Shown here: positions 33,191 to 43,669 of the stretch, piece after piece
Position numbering within the stretch: the stretch's first letter is position 1
Layout: every line of letters starts with the position of its first letter
Assembly: GCA_003010405.1 (NCBI GenBank)
Contig: PJLO01000001.1
Coordinates: forward strand, 159,029-223,028
Reading direction: 5' to 3'
Source of the DNA: Acidobacteriota bacterium
GTDB lineage: Bacteria; Acidobacteriota; Terriglobia; Terriglobales; Acidobacteriaceae
Length of the DNA stretch: 64,000 nt
Made by a program: the position numbers and the translations under genes
The notes under the pieces: model-generated
Told to the model about the DNA's origin: nothing
Seen by the model: the letters and a program-made list of their open reading frames with translations, nothing else
The model's database searches: none

Positions 33191-34579
33191 GTTAGCTTCT
33201 ATGTTGAAAACTTCGGTTGCCGTGCCACTCAGGCCGACGGGGCTTCGATTGAACGGCAGTTGGCCGATTGCGGGTTGTCGCGAGCCGATTCGGTTGCGAA
33301 TGCGGAAATTGTCGTACTGAATACCTGCACCGTAACCTCGTCTGCCGATCAGGATGCGCGGGCGGCGATTCGCCGCATTCATCGCGCCAATCCTTCTGCT
33401 CGCATCCTCGTCACTGGCTGCTACGCTCAGCGCGCCCCACAGGAAATATCTGTTCTCGAAGGCGTCTCGCTGGTCATCGGCAACTCGCACAAACATCGCC
33501 TTGCTGAGATTGCTGCTGGTGATGGCTTTGTCTCGCTTGCCTCTCTGTCCGCGCCCTCAGTCGCATCAAGTTCAATCGCGTCAAGCGGGCATTCCGCGCC
33601 GATCGTGGTCGAGGATATCTTTGCCCACACGGAAATGCTTGCCGCGCCTGTGTTCGATTCCGACAATGAGAAGACTCGCCCCAATCTCAAGGTGCAGGAC
33701 GGATGCAACAACCGTTGCTCCTACTGCGTGATTCCTTTCGTGCGCGGTCGCAGCCGTTCGCTTCCCCTTAACGAAGTTCTTAGCAATGTCGATCGGTTGG
33801 TCGCGAACGGATATCAGGAGATTGTGTTAAGCGGAATCAATCTGGGGCGCTGGGGTCGCGATTTGGGCCGGGAGCAGTCTGTTGCGGATACGCCAGGTTC
33901 CGCGCCTCGTGGGCGCTTTGTCGATCTTCTGCGTTCCATTCTTGACCGCACCGGTGTTCCGCTATTGCGTATCAGCTCCGTTGAGCCTATGGACTGGAGC
34001 GACGAGTTGATCGCTTTGGTTGCAACATCGCCGCGAATCGCCAAGCACGCCCATATCCCGTTGCAGAGCGGGAGCGACCGCATCCTGCGGTTGATGCATC
34101 GCCGCTATCGTCCCTGGCATTACGAAGATCGCGTTCAGCGCATTCACGCCGCCATGCCTCAGGCGGGCATTGGCGCTGACGTCATGGTAGGTTTTCCCGG
34201 TGAAAGCGAAGAAGATTTCGAGCACACGCGCGCGTTTATCGAACGCCTGCCCTTTACCTATTTGCACGTGTTCACCTACTCCTCTCGCCCCGGCACGCCT
34301 TCTGTGGAGATGCCCGGGCAGGTCCCAGTGCAGGTAGCGCGTGAACGCAATCGTGCGTTGCGTGAACTCGCATCCCGGAAAAAGCGGATCTTTCAGGAGC
34401 AGTTTGTCGGGAAAAGTGTGTTGGCGCTTACGCTCACTCAGTTTTGCAATGGCCGCACCGAGGCCCTGACTGGCAATTATCAAAAATTGTGGCTGCTGGG
34501 CAAAGTTCCCTCGAATCGAATCATTACTGCGCGCATCCATTCCATAGATGGAGAAGCGCTCGTTGGTGAAGTTGAGTAG
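33188..34579 (+). CDS. mtaB: tRNA t6A37 methylthiotransferase MtaB
   Basis: 463-aa radical SAM enzyme that adds a methylthio group to t6A at tRNA position 37. N-terminal UPF0004 domain with [4Fe-4S] cysteines 11, 47 and 78 (FGCRATQ, NTCTVT, GCYAQ). The radical SAM cluster C173-x3-C177-x2-C180 (CNNRCSYC) follows, then a TRAM-like C-terminus. The run of C-x3-C-x2-C and the N-terminal FGCRATQ favour MtaB over MiaB or RimO. Confidence 0.92.
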   Translation: MVSFYVENFGCRATQADGASIERQLADCGLSRADSVANAEIVVLNTCTVTSSADQDARAAIRRIHRANPSARILVTGCYAQRAPQEISVLEGVSLVIGNSHKHRLAEIAAGDGFVSLASLSAPSVASSSIASSGHSAPIVVEDIFAHTEMLAAPVFDSDNEKTRPNLKVQDGCNNRCSYCVIPFVRGRSRSLPLNEVLSNVDRLVANGYQEIVLSGINLGRWGRDLGREQSVADTPGSAPRGRFVDLLRSILDRTGVPLLRISSVEPMDWSDELIALVATSPRIAKHAHIPLQSGSDRILRLMHRRYRPWHYEDRVQRIHAAMPQAGIGADVMVGFPGESEEDFEHTRAFIERLPFTYLHVFTYSSRPGTPSVEMPGQVPVQVARERNRALRELASRKKRIFQEQFVGKSVLALTLTQFCNGRTEALTGNYQKLWLLGKVPSNRIITARIHSIDGEALVGEVE

Positions 34580-34609
34580 AGAGCGCCTTGTATCCGACAA
34601 GGGTTTTGC

Positions 34610-35092
34610 ATGGCCAGCGTTTTCGACTTTTCCGCCAAACTCAATAGTGGCAAAACAAAGTCGCTCGCGGATTTTCGCGGCAAGGTACTGCTCATCGTGA
34701 ACACTGCAAGCAGGTGCGGATTTACGCCGCAGTACGAGGGACTGGAAAAACTCTACAAGAAGTATCGCAAACAGGGTTTGGAGATTCTTGCCTTCCCCTG
34801 TGATCAGTTCGGTCATCAGGAACCCGGTAATGACGAGGAGATTCGAGGCTTCTGCGAAGTTAATTTCGGAGTCACATTCCCTCTGTTTTCTAAGATTGAC
34901 GTGAATGGCCGAAACGAGCACCCTCTTTATACGTTTTTGAAAGGCGAAGCTGGGGGCATGTTGGGCGACGACATTAAGTGGAATTTCACCAAGTTTCTGG
35001 TCAGCCGCGAAGGTAAGGTTCTCGACCGTTTCGCTTCGCTGACCCGCCCCGAAAGGATCGAGAGCGATATCGTCAGAGCTCTAAAATCATAG
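34610..35092 (+). CDS. Glutathione peroxidase family (Cys type)
   Basis: 160 aa thioredoxin-fold peroxidase. Peroxidatic Cys36 in NTASRCGFTPQY stands where vertebrate enzymes have selenocysteine; FPCDQFGHQEPG and KWNFTKFLV complete the active-site set. Cys64 or Cys82 may be the resolving residue, so thioredoxin is a likely reductant. Starts 30 bp after mtaB stop. Confidence 0.93.
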   Translation: MASVFDFSAKLNSGKTKSLADFRGKVLLIVNTASRCGFTPQYEGLEKLYKKYRKQGLEILAFPCDQFGHQEPGNDEEIRGFCEVNFGVTFPLFSKIDVNGRNEHPLYTFLKGEAGGMLGDDIKWNFTKFLVSREGKVLDRFASLTRPERIESDIVRALKS

Positions 35093-35194
35093 ATGTCGAG
35101 CACATTTCCATACTGTAGCGAGGGTTGTTTTGTGTGTTTTCACTCCTGAACAACTGCCTTTCCGTGCTACACTTTAAGGGGTTTAGGTACCACC

Positions 35195-35207
35195 GGAGGA
35201 TCGTATC
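35195..35207 (+). promoter_or_regulatory. infC SD and ATC start codon
   Basis: GGAGGA (35195-35200) is followed 4 nt later by ATC at 35205-35207, which opens the IF3 frame. Non-AUG starts at infC are a known autoregulation device: free IF3 discriminates against its own start codon. Confidence 0.8.
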
Positions 35208-35726
35208 GACAAGCGTTTTATCCGCACTAATGAGCGCATTCGTGCCCGCGAGATTCGCGTGATAGACGATCAGAGCGAGCAGCTTGGTATCATGGCTCCT
35301 CTTGACGCGCTCAAAATTGCCAGGGAAAAAGGACTCGACCTGGTGGAAGTTTCACCCACCGCGCAGCCACCTGTCTGCCGCATCATGGACTTTGGTAAGT
35401 ACATGTATGAGCAGGAAAAGAAGGAGCGTGCGGCCAAGAAGAACCAGAAAATCATCACCATTAAGGAAGTGAAGTTCCGCATTAATGTGGACGAGCACGA
35501 TTATCAGACCAAGAAGAATCATGCTCTGCGCTTCCTGAGTGAAGGTGACAAGGTCAAGGCGACGATCTTTTTCCGTGGACGTGAAATGACCCGTCAGATG
35601 CTCGGTCGTGAGATCCTGCAGAGACTGATCAAGGACATTGCGGACAAAGCCGTGGTCGAGAATATGCCACGGCAGGAAGGCAACACCTTGCACCTGATTC
35701 TGGCTCCGCCGAAGGTTCAGAAGTAG
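35205..35726 (+). CDS. infC: Translation initiation factor IF-3 (ATC start)
   Basis: 173 aa when started at ATC 35205. The canonical IF3 N-terminus RTNERIRAREIRVIDDQ begins right there and would be cut off by the first standard start (GTG 35259). N-domain, lysine-rich linker (EQEKKERAAKKNQKIITIKE) and C-domain (GDKVKATIFFRGREMTRQ) are normal. IF3 keeps the 30S free of 50S and proofreads initiator codons; AUC start implies negative feedback. Leads the rpmI-rplT operon. Confidence 0.95.
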   Translation: MDKRFIRTNERIRAREIRVIDDQSEQLGIMAPLDALKIAREKGLDLVEVSPTAQPPVCRIMDFGKYMYEQEKKERAAKKNQKIITIKEVKFRINVDEHDYQTKKNHALRFLSEGDKVKATIFFRGREMTRQMLGREILQRLIKDIADKAVVENMPRQEGNTLHLILAPPKVQK

Positions 35727-35896
35727 CCGTCAAGACGCAGTCCATGCCCTGCGGTGCTCCAGTAAGGGTTGCTTGCCTTGGCTAGATCGCGGCAAGCCGC
35801 TCTCCAGTAACATTTTGGGGGCAAGTGCTCCGGTTCAGTTGCCCGGAGAGCCTGTTCTCGTGTTTAATAACATCAGTTGTTTTTAGGACCTATACA

Positions 35897-36091
35897 ATGC
35901 CGAAGATGAAGACCCACAGCGGCGCTGCCAAGCGCTTCAAGAAGACAGGTTCGGGCAAGGTGAAGCGCGGTTTTGCTTTCCAGCGCCACATCCTGACTTC
36001 GAAGGACTCGAAGCGCAAGCGCCAAATGGATATGGGTGGAATGGTCGACAAGGCCGATCTGCCTAAGATTCTGAGGATGATCCCCTACTAA
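35897..36091 (+). CDS. rpmI: 50S ribosomal protein L35
   Basis: 64 aa, starting [18 protein letters not shown], all basic as usual. ATG 35897 follows TAGGACC; an earlier in-frame ATG at 35825 would add residues not found in L35. It lies 170 bp downstream of infC. Confidence 0.97.
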   Translation: MPKMKTHSGAAKRFKKTGSGKVKRGFAFQRHILTSKDSKRKRQMDMGGMVDKADLPKILRMIPY

Positions 36092-36107
36092 ACAGGGCGA
36101 TCTCCCG

Positions 36108-36130
36108 CCGGACGGCATCGATTCGTCCGG
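36108..36130 (+). promoter_or_regulatory. Hairpin in rpmI-rplT spacer
   Basis: CCGGACG (36108-36114) pairs with CGTCCGG (36124-36130), 9-nt loop, in a 160-bp spacer longer than typical for this operon. In other bacteria L20 represses this operon by binding structured mRNA; this could be part of such a site, but the L20-site consensus was not tested. Confidence 0.3.
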
Positions 36131-36251
36131 TGTAACGAGGGTGAAAACCCGGGTGTGTGAAGAGGTTCAAGGTTGTTTAGCCTCCTGCCTCCAGCCGCCA
36201 TAATCCCGCGGACACAAGTCCAGCGGAGGTTCTCAAAGGAAGGTAGCAGCA

Positions 36252-36617
36252 ATGCCTCGCGTAAAACGTGGTACTAAGCGCCGTGATAAGCGCAAAAAGA
36301 TTTTAGAGCGCGCAAGTGGGTATTTCCTCACAAAGTCGAAGCTCTACCAGGCAGCTCAGGAAGCCGTACAGCGCGGCCTCAAGTTTGCGTTCGTAGGCCG
36401 TAAACAGAAGAAGCGTCAGTACCGTTCGCTCTGGATCGTGCGCATCAACGCCGCCGCCAAGTTGAACGGCATCAGCTATTCGCAGTTCATTCACGGCCTG
36501 AAAGTTGCCGGAATCGAGCTCGATCGTAAGATTCTGGCCGACATTGCGGTTCAGGATCCTGCGGGCTTTACCGCCTTGGTCGAGCAGGCCAAGGCCGCCG
36601 TGCCGGCACAAGCGTAA
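36252..36617 (+). CDS. rplT: 50S ribosomal protein L20
   Basis: 121 aa, standard L20: [47 protein letters not shown]20 binds 23S rRNA early in 50S assembly and represses its own operon. GGAAGG precedes the ATG. Confidence 0.97.
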   Translation: MPRVKRGTKRRDKRKKILERASGYFLTKSKLYQAAQEAVQRGLKFAFVGRKQKKRQYRSLWIVRINAAAKLNGISYSQFIHGLKVAGIELDRKILADIAVQDPAGFTALVEQAKAAVPAQA

Positions 36618-36640
36618 AGCAGCCCTCGACCAAGTATCGG

Positions 36641-36706
36641 AAGCCACGAATGGCACGGGAACACGAACCCCAACGGTTCGTGCGCTCAAAACCATTTGTG
36701 GCTTTT
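36641..36706 (+). terminator. Two-tier terminator after rplT
   Basis: An outer 13-bp stem AAGCCACGAATGG (36641-36653) / CCATTTGTGGCTT (36692-36704, one G-U) encloses an 8-bp hairpin CACGAACC / GGTTCGTG (36662-36682), followed by TTTTC. It separates the ribosomal genes from pheST. Confidence 0.8.
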
Positions 36707-36725
36707 CTACGTTTGGATTGCGGTC

Positions 36726-36757
36726 GCCCCTCAGGCCCTCTTCCGGCTTGAGTGAGG
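36726..36757. repeat. Palindromic repeat, copy 4 (degenerate)
   Basis: GCCCCTCAGGCC, CTCTTCC, GGCTTGAGTGAGG: a decayed member with arm differences, upstream of pheS. Confidence 0.5.
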
Positions 36758-36792
36758 CTTTTCCTGCAACATGAACTCGTGGCAGTTAAGGA

Positions 36793-37907
<1,115 letters not shown>

Positions 37908-37908
<1 letters not shown>

Positions 37909-39962
37909 TGAAAATTTCACCGAATTGGATTCGCGATTTTGTCTCTCCCGCGGCCAGCGACCGCGGTGTTGCCGAGGCGCTCACTGTCTCCGGCATTGCT
38001 ATTGAAGGCTCTTTTGGCGAAGGCGCCGACCAGACCTGGGAGGCGGAGATCACCACCAACCGTGTCGATGCCATGAACCACTACGGCGTCGCCCGCGAGG
38101 TTTCGGCTATCTACGACGTTGACCTTGCGCCTATCGCGCCTAAGGTTTCCGGGAACGGCCCCGCGAACTTCTCCATCGTTATCGATGATGCCGAGGGCTG
38201 TGCGCGTTACACCGGCCGCGTCGTTCGCGGAGTCAAGACGGCTCCGGCTCCGGCGCAAATCGCACATCGCCTGGAACTGGTCGAACAGCGCAGCATCAGC
38301 AATGTAGCCGACGCCAGCAACTACGTGCTCAACGAAATCGGACAGCCCACCCACGCCTTCGATCTCGACAAGCTTGAAGGCGGCAAAATCATCGTGCGCC
38401 GCGCCCGCGAGGGCGAGACGATCTTCACGCTCGATGGTATCGAGCGCAAACTCGCGCCCGAAGATCTCGTCATTGCCGACGCCGTGAAGCCGGTGGCCAT
38501 CGCCGGAGTGATGGGCGGTGATGCGACCATGATTACGGATGCCACGAAGAATGTGCTCATCGAGTCCGCCTGGTTCGATCCGGCTTCGATCCGCCGAACC
38601 TCCCGCCGCCTCGGCATGCACACCGACGCCTCGCACCGCTACGAGCGCGGGGCCGACCCCGGCATCACGCAACTCGCCTGCGCCCGGGTCGCAGAGTTGA
38701 TCCTCGCGAGCGCTGGCGGCGCCGTCTCAGACGAGATCGACGTAGTCACGCGCACGATTCCGCAGTCGCGCATCCCGCTGGCATCCAGCGAGGTCAAGCG
38801 CATCCTCGGAGTGGAAATTCCTCCAGAGGAAATCGCCCGCATCCTGCGCCGTCTCGGGTTCACCGTGGAACCGGGTGGCCCATTCAAGCCTGCTGTTGGC
38901 TTGAGTGGGGAAGCTGAGTTCACGGTGACGGTGCCGACCTGGCGTCTGGATGTGGAGCGCGAAATCGACCTCATCGAAGAGGTTGCACGCATTTACTCCT
39001 ACCTCAAAATTCCGAACACCTTGCCATCGTTCGCCGGTGGAGTGATCGAAGAGCCTGTTGCCGGTAAACGTTCCGAGCTGCGCAAACGCCTGCTCTCGCT
39101 TGGCTATAACGAATCGCTCTCGTCCACATTTATTCCTCAGGAGGATGCGCGAGCATTCGCCAACGCCGAACCTGTGCGCATTGCCAATCCGCTCAGCGAA
39201 GAGGCGTCGTTCATGCGTACCTCTCTCGTTCCCGGACTGCTGCTGCAGATTGCCTACAACCTGAACCGCGGCAACACCGACGTTCAGCTCTTTGAAGCCG
39301 GACACGTCTACGCAATGCAGTCCGAGGCCGTTGACGAGCACAATTCGCTCGCTTTCGTTTCCACCGGAGCCGCGTGCAGGGCCAGTGTTCACGGTAAGCC
39401 CGAGCCCTTTAATTTCTTCCACATCAAGGGAGACCTCGAACAGCTTCTTGCCGCCTTCGATGTCAAGGATGTTTCCTTCGACCGCACCGTGCCCGTGTGG
39501 CTGCATCCTGGCCGCTCCGCACGCGCAAAGGTTGGAGGCACAACGGTCGCGATCTTCGGTCAGCTTCATCCCGAAGTCGCCGCCGCGCGCAAACTCAAGC
39601 AGGAGGTCTTCGTGGCGGAAATCTTCGTCGAAGCTCTCTACCAGCTTGCGCTGCGCCAGCCCGTCTACACTCCGATCTCGAAGTATCCGGCGGTCGAGCG
39701 CGATTTCTCGTTCGTTCTGCCTGAGGGCCTGGAGTTTGAAAGCATTCGGCAGAAGCTCTCCGAGTTGGCCATTGCCGAACTCACGGCGATCATTCCGGCG
39801 GAAACCTTCCGTGGCGGCTCGCTCGCCGCAGGAACCTACTCGTTCCTCCTGCGTGTTCGCTTCCAGTCCTCCGAGCGCACCCTGCGCGACGATGAGGTCG
39901 CCTCGTGGTCGCAGCAGATCATCGACGCCGTTGGATCGCTTGGTGGGTCGTTGCGGCAGTAA
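37908..39962 (+). CDS. pheT: Phenylalanyl-tRNA synthetase beta subunit, short form
   Basis: 684 aa, overlapping the pheS stop by 1 bp (TAATG). It has the B1 start (MKISPNWIRDFV), B3/4 editing domain, the B5 domain (about 275-365), and the C-terminal anticodon-binding domain. Typical bacterial PheT is about 790-800 aa; here the OB-fold tRNA-binding segment that normally follows residue ~40 is absent: GIAIEGSF runs within a few residues to EITTNRVDAMNHYGVARE. A palindromic repeat (copy 5) is translated inside B5 as about eleven residues including GPFKPAVGLSG. Confidence 0.95.
38875..38910 (-). repeat. Palindromic repeat, copy 5 (in frame inside pheT)
   Basis: GGCCCATTCAAGCC, TGCTGTT, GGCTTGAGTGGGG. 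It is a perfect match to the family. In the pheT frame it encodes about eleven residues in the B5 domain between strands FTVE and FTVTVPTWR. Confidence 0.9.
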
Positions 39963-39974
39963 TCTATTTGCAAA

Positions 39975-39999
39975 AAGCCCTGCGGTGAGCGCAGGGCTT
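39975..39999. terminator. Hairpin terminator after pheT
   Basis: AAGCCCTGCG / CGCAGGGCTT, perfect 10-bp stem with a 5-nt loop. The plus-strand T-run is weak (TTCG); the minus-strand side has TTTTTG. Confidence 0.6.
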
Positions 40000-40068
40000 C
40001 GTAAATTGCTGCTGACAGCCGTCAGGTCGAACGCAAACAATCACGATCACTAAATCGAGGCCTGTCCG

Positions 40069-41346
40069 ATGCGAAAAATGTTCCAAGGTTATTACCGCCC
40101 ATCTGAAACAGAGTTGCAGAAGCTTTGGGGAAATTGCATTTTTGCGCAGGATGCGAATGTGCTCCTCAATTTGTATCGGTACACTAGCGAAACTCGAAAA
40201 AAGTTGATCGAAATTCTTAAGAAGATAGGTTCGCGCCTGTGGGTCCCGCACCAAGCCGCCTTGGAATACCAACGAAATCGGTTGGATGTAATCTCAAAGC
40301 AAAGACAGGCATACACAGAAATTAAGCAACTCCTTGACGATACTCAGAACAAGCTGCAATCGAGCCTCCGCACTTATACTCGGCACCCGCTCATCGATGC
40401 GAAAAAGATAATGGCCCCAATCAACGCTGCGTTTGAAGAGCAGGCAAAAGAGATCGAAAAGGTACGCCAACATCATCCTGATCTAGTAGAGAGAGATGAA
40501 GTCCTAGAGACTTTGACGAAGCTTTTGGATGGGAAGATTGGGCCTTCATATACAGAGGACGAACTAAAGCAAATATACAAAGAGGGTGAAGATAGGTATG
40601 CAAAATCTATTCCACCCGGTTTCATGGACGCAAAATCGAAGGCCGGTGACCAGAAGTTCGGAGATTTGGTTCTTTGGCGGCAAGTGTTAGACAAGGCTGC
40701 TGCGGACAAAAAACCGGTGATCATAGTTACAGACGACTCAAAAGAAGATTGGTGGTGGAAGCATGAAGGCAAGATTATCGGCCCCAAGCCTGAGCTAGTT
40801 GAGGAAATGAGCAGCAAAGCGGGGGTGAGATTTTACATGTATCGCTCCGATCAGTTTATGGAGTTTGCTCAGAAATATCTGAAGCAAACTATTGATCGGA
40901 GTGCAATCGAAGAGATTCGATCCGTGCGGAGAAGTGACGAGGAAGAGCGTCGGAAGACTGGTGAATTCCTTTTTCATCGGCTAAGAAAGGTTCAATTTGA
41001 GAAAAGAAATCTGGAACTTGCCGCGAAATTGAAAGACACACAGATTAAATTAGAGTCAATTAACGAAGCACTCAACACCCCCGATGCTTTATCTCATCCG
41101 GAAATTCTCGATACTCTGAAATCGAAAAAAGAGAAATTGGAGCAGGTGAGAAGGATGTTGTTGGTACGACGAGATGAATTGGAACGCCGGCGATACAGTG
41201 TATTTAATGAAGAGTGGGGGCTGCCGGGGGACGTTCTGGAAACGGCTCGTCAGAGCGTACTGGAAGAGTTAGTCAGGCAAGCTGAAGAAAAAGAGGAAGT
41301 TATACAAGCGGACCAGCAAATTCCACCACCCCGCAAACCGAAGTAA
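40069..41346 (+). CDS. PIN-like domain nuclease-type protein (DUF4935 / PIN_8-like)
   Basis: 425 aa. A PIN-like fold is indicated by acidic positions: Asp28 in CIFAQDANVLLNLYRY, Glu66 in HQAALEYQRNR, the cluster GDQKFGDLVLWRQVLD (about 203-218) and IVTDDSKEDWWW (about 224-235); these would coordinate Mg for RNA cleavage. The rest is long, charged coiled coil (280-400). The gene is visibly more A+T-rich than flanking genes, is alone on its strand unit and has no antitoxin partner beside it, consistent with horizontal gain as a defence or stress effector. Catalytic activity is inferred only. Confidence 0.75.
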   Translation: MRKMFQGYYRPSETELQKLWGNCIFAQDANVLLNLYRYTSETRKKLIEILKKIGSRLWVPHQAALEYQRNRLDVISKQRQAYTEIKQLLDDTQNKLQSSLRTYTRHPLIDAKKIMAPINAAFEEQAKEIEKVRQHHPDLVERDEVLETLTKLLDGKIGPSYTEDELKQIYKEGEDRYAKSIPPGFMDAKSKAGDQKFGDLVLWRQVLDKAAADKKPVIIVTDDSKEDWWWKHEGKIIGPKPELVEEMSSKAGVRFYMYRSDQFMEFAQKYLKQTIDRSAIEEIRSVRRSDEEERRKTGEFLFHRLRKVQFEKRNLELAAKLKDTQIKLESINEALNTPDALSHPEILDTLKSKKEKLEQVRRMLLVRRDELERRRYSVFNEEWGLPGDVLETARQSVLEELVRQAEEKEEVIQADQQIPPPRKPK

Positions 41347-41560
41347 TCCGAAGTGAGTTGTTGTTGGTGGCGCATAGTTCGTTCCTACGACGTGCTTAGG
41401 CATCCACCTGTTTTGGCAATGTCGAAGTAAGACCCCGGCAGCGGTTCATCGTTCCGCACTTTTTCCGGCGATCCAGCGGCAATTTCTTCCTCCGCTTCAC
41501 ACTCAGAATTCAGCAATCAAAGCCCGATCTTTAGGGGAATTTACACCTGTCCACTCACTC

Positions 41561-42250
41561 TCAGAGCTCGCGAAGGTCAAGACCTTCCAGTATGCGGCAC
41601 TCCGTTCCGGAGAGATTCAGGGCCATATTCAGCAGACTTGCCGCCACCGTTCCCACCGGCACTGGCGCCCATTTCCACAGACGCTGCGATCCGGGTGCGA
41701 ATTTTCGGATGGCCCAGAGCCACGGAGGCGCAAGTGCTTTCCTGGCGATTACCTCGCCCAGGCGAAACTCCGCTCGACGGCTGAGCAGAAGCGACGGTCT
41801 GGCGATTACGCATGGCAGGTTGCAGTTTCGAAGCCGTTCTTCTACATCCGCCTTGGCTTTCAGGTATGCTCCGCTCGGAGAATCGGCCCCGACAGACGAC
41901 ACATAGCCGATCCGCGCCCCAGGGCGATGTCTGGACAAAGCGTCGATCAGTGCTATGGGATAGTCCCGCTCAACGCGGACAAGCCCGGACACTCCGGCTT
42001 TTTTCCGGGTCGATCCGAGAGCCAGAAAAAGAACATCGCACGGAATTCTCTGGAACAGGGAGTCATATTCGCGCGGATCTTCGAAGTTGAACACGACTTC
42101 TTGTACCGCTGGATTGCCGCTGCAGGCTCCGGCGCGACGTGTGAGAGCGTATACGGCGACACCGGCCCGTGCTGAGGCCTGGCGTACGAGTTGACGCCCA
42201 ATTTCCCCGGTCGCACCCGCAATGACAATGTGTTGCGTTTCAGTTGGCAT
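41561..42250 (-). CDS. NAD(P)-binding Rossmann protein, atypical SDR
   Basis: 229 aa. GATGEIGRQLV at the N-terminus is the dinucleotide-binding loop; LALGSTRKKAGVSG and GYVSSVGADSPSGAYLKAKADVEERL follow. The Tyr-x3-Lys pair is present as Y-L-K-A-K, so catalysis as a short-chain reductase is possible; close relatives are often assigned as nucleoside-diphosphate-sugar epimerases or oxidoreductases. Substrate is unknown. Convergent with the PIN-like gene, 214 bp gap. Confidence 0.8.
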   Translation of the reverse strand: MPTETQHIVIAGATGEIGRQLVRQASARAGVAVYALTRRAGACSGNPAVQEVVFNFEDPREYDSLFQRIPCDVLFLALGSTRKKAGVSGLVRVERDYPIALIDALSRHRPGARIGYVSSVGADSPSGAYLKAKADVEERLRNCNLPCVIARPSLLLSRRAEFRLGEVIARKALAPPWLWAIRKFAPGSQRLWKWAPVPVGTVAASLLNMALNLSGTECRILEGLDLREL

Positions 42251-42277
42251 AATCCGCTCTCGGCTCAGCTGGAGAAT

Positions 42278-43669
42278 TTACGGCGTGCTGACGGCATCCA
42301 CAGATTCCGGCAGCAGCGGTTCTCCCTCCTCGCTTGCTTCCACCAGCTCCGCTGGCAGTTTCTTCTTTGGTTTCACGCCCAGTGCTTTCAGCATCTCGGC
42401 CTGCCGGATCACGTTTCCTTTGCCGGAGGAGAGCTTGCTGAGCGCACCGTCGTAGCTCTTCTTTGCCGCTTCCAGTCGCTCACCTACCGACTTCAGGTCT
42501 TCCACAAAGCCTACCAGTTTGTCGTACAGTTCCGCGCCGCGATTCACAATGTCCTGCACATTCTGCGTCTGCCGCTCCTGCCTCCATAGATGCGCGACTG
42601 TGCGCACCACGAACAGCAGCGTGCTCGGACTCACCAGCAGTACATTGCGTTCGTAAGAACTGCCCCATAGTTCAGGATCGTTGCTGATGGCCGCCATGAA
42701 CGCGCCTTCGATGGGGATGAACATGCACACAAAATCGATTGATTGCAATTGATGCAACGTCTGATAGTTCTTTTCCGCCAGTTCCTTGATGTGCCGCCGA
42801 ATCGATTCCATGTGGCGGCCCAGGGCGAGCTTTCGCGCCTCATCCGTCTCCGCGTTGACGAAATCGTTGTAGGCCGTCAGCGAAGCCTTTGAGTCGATGA
42901 TGAGGTGCTTATTCTCAGGGAGCTTGACGATCACATCCGGCCGCGCCTGCCGTGACTCGTCATTGCGGAAGCTGTTCTGCACGAAGTATTCCTCGTCCTC
43001 GCGCAACCCCGAGGCCTCAAGAATCTTCTCAAGAATCATCTCGCCTAAATCGCCCTGCGCTTTAGATGAAGTAGTCAGCGCGCGCGTCAGCCTGCCTGTG
43101 TCGTCGGATAGCTGCTGGTTCAAGCCCATCAGCAGCTTCACCTGTTCGGAAAGCGCCGAGCGATCCTTGCCCTCCTGCACGTACACTTCTTCCACCTTCT
43201 GCTGGAAGCTTTTAATCTTTTCTGAGAGCGGAGTCAGCAACTGCGAAAGGTTAGTCTGGTTTTGCTCGGTGAATCGCTTGGCCTTCTCTTCCAGAATGTC
43301 GTTTGCGAGCGATTTGAACTGGTCTGAGAGCTGTTCACGAGCGGCGGCCAGTAATGCAAGCTTTTCCTCCGATTGCTGCCGTTCCGTGGCCATTTGCTGC
43401 GCAAACTGCCGCTCCTGTTGCTTGATCTGTTCGGTCAGACGTCCGACTTGAATCTCCGCCGCGTTTCGCGCTTCCATGCTCAGCTTGAGCTGGTTGGCAC
43501 ATTCATTGAACTGCACCTGTAGCGAGCCCAGAGTATTCCGGCTTGCCGATAGCTCCGCTTCTTGTGCGGCCAGCTGCGAGCGCAAGGCCGACGAGCGTCC
43601 GCTATGAACCACTGTAACAATGCATGCTCCTAAAATGAATGCAACAATAGAGATCAGGATGATTGACAT
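42278..43669 (-). CDS. rmuC: DNA recombination protein RmuC
   Basis: 463 aa from ATG 43669, preferred because it gives an N-terminal membrane anchor (IILISIVAFILGACIVTVV), while a 71-residue upstream extension is Ser/Arg-rich and unlike RmuC. A long coiled coil (30-190) is followed by the RmuC nuclease-like core (LRRHIKELAEKNYQTLHQLQSIDFVCMFIPIEGAF). RmuC limits inversions and processes short DNA repeats. Start codon overlaps the divergent CAP-protein start by sharing CATG. Confidence 0.93.
   Translation of the reverse strand: MSIILISIVAFILGACIVTVVHSGRSSALRSQLAAQEAELSASRNTLGSLQVQFNECANQLKLSMEARNAAEIQVGRLTEQIKQQERQFAQQMATERQQSEEKLALLAAAREQLSDQFKSLANDILEEKAKRFTEQNQTNLSQLLTPLSEKIKSFQQKVEEVYVQEGKDRSALSEQVKLLMGLNQQLSDDTGRLTRALTTSSKAQGDLGEMILEKILEASGLREDEEYFVQNSFRNDESRQARPDVIVKLPENKHLIIDSKASLTAYNDFVNAETDEARKLALGRHMESIRRHIKELAEKNYQTLHQLQSIDFVCMFIPIEGAFMAAISNDPELWGSSYERNVLLVSPSTLLFVVRTVAHLWRQERQTQNVQDIVNRGAELYDKLVGFVEDLKSVGERLEAAKKSYDGALSKLSSGKGNVIRQAEMLKALGVKPKKKLPAELVEASEEGEPLLPESVDAVSTP

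Noticed and set aside
38727-40040. 437-codon minus-strand ORF opposite pheT
   Set aside because: Shadow frame of pheT.
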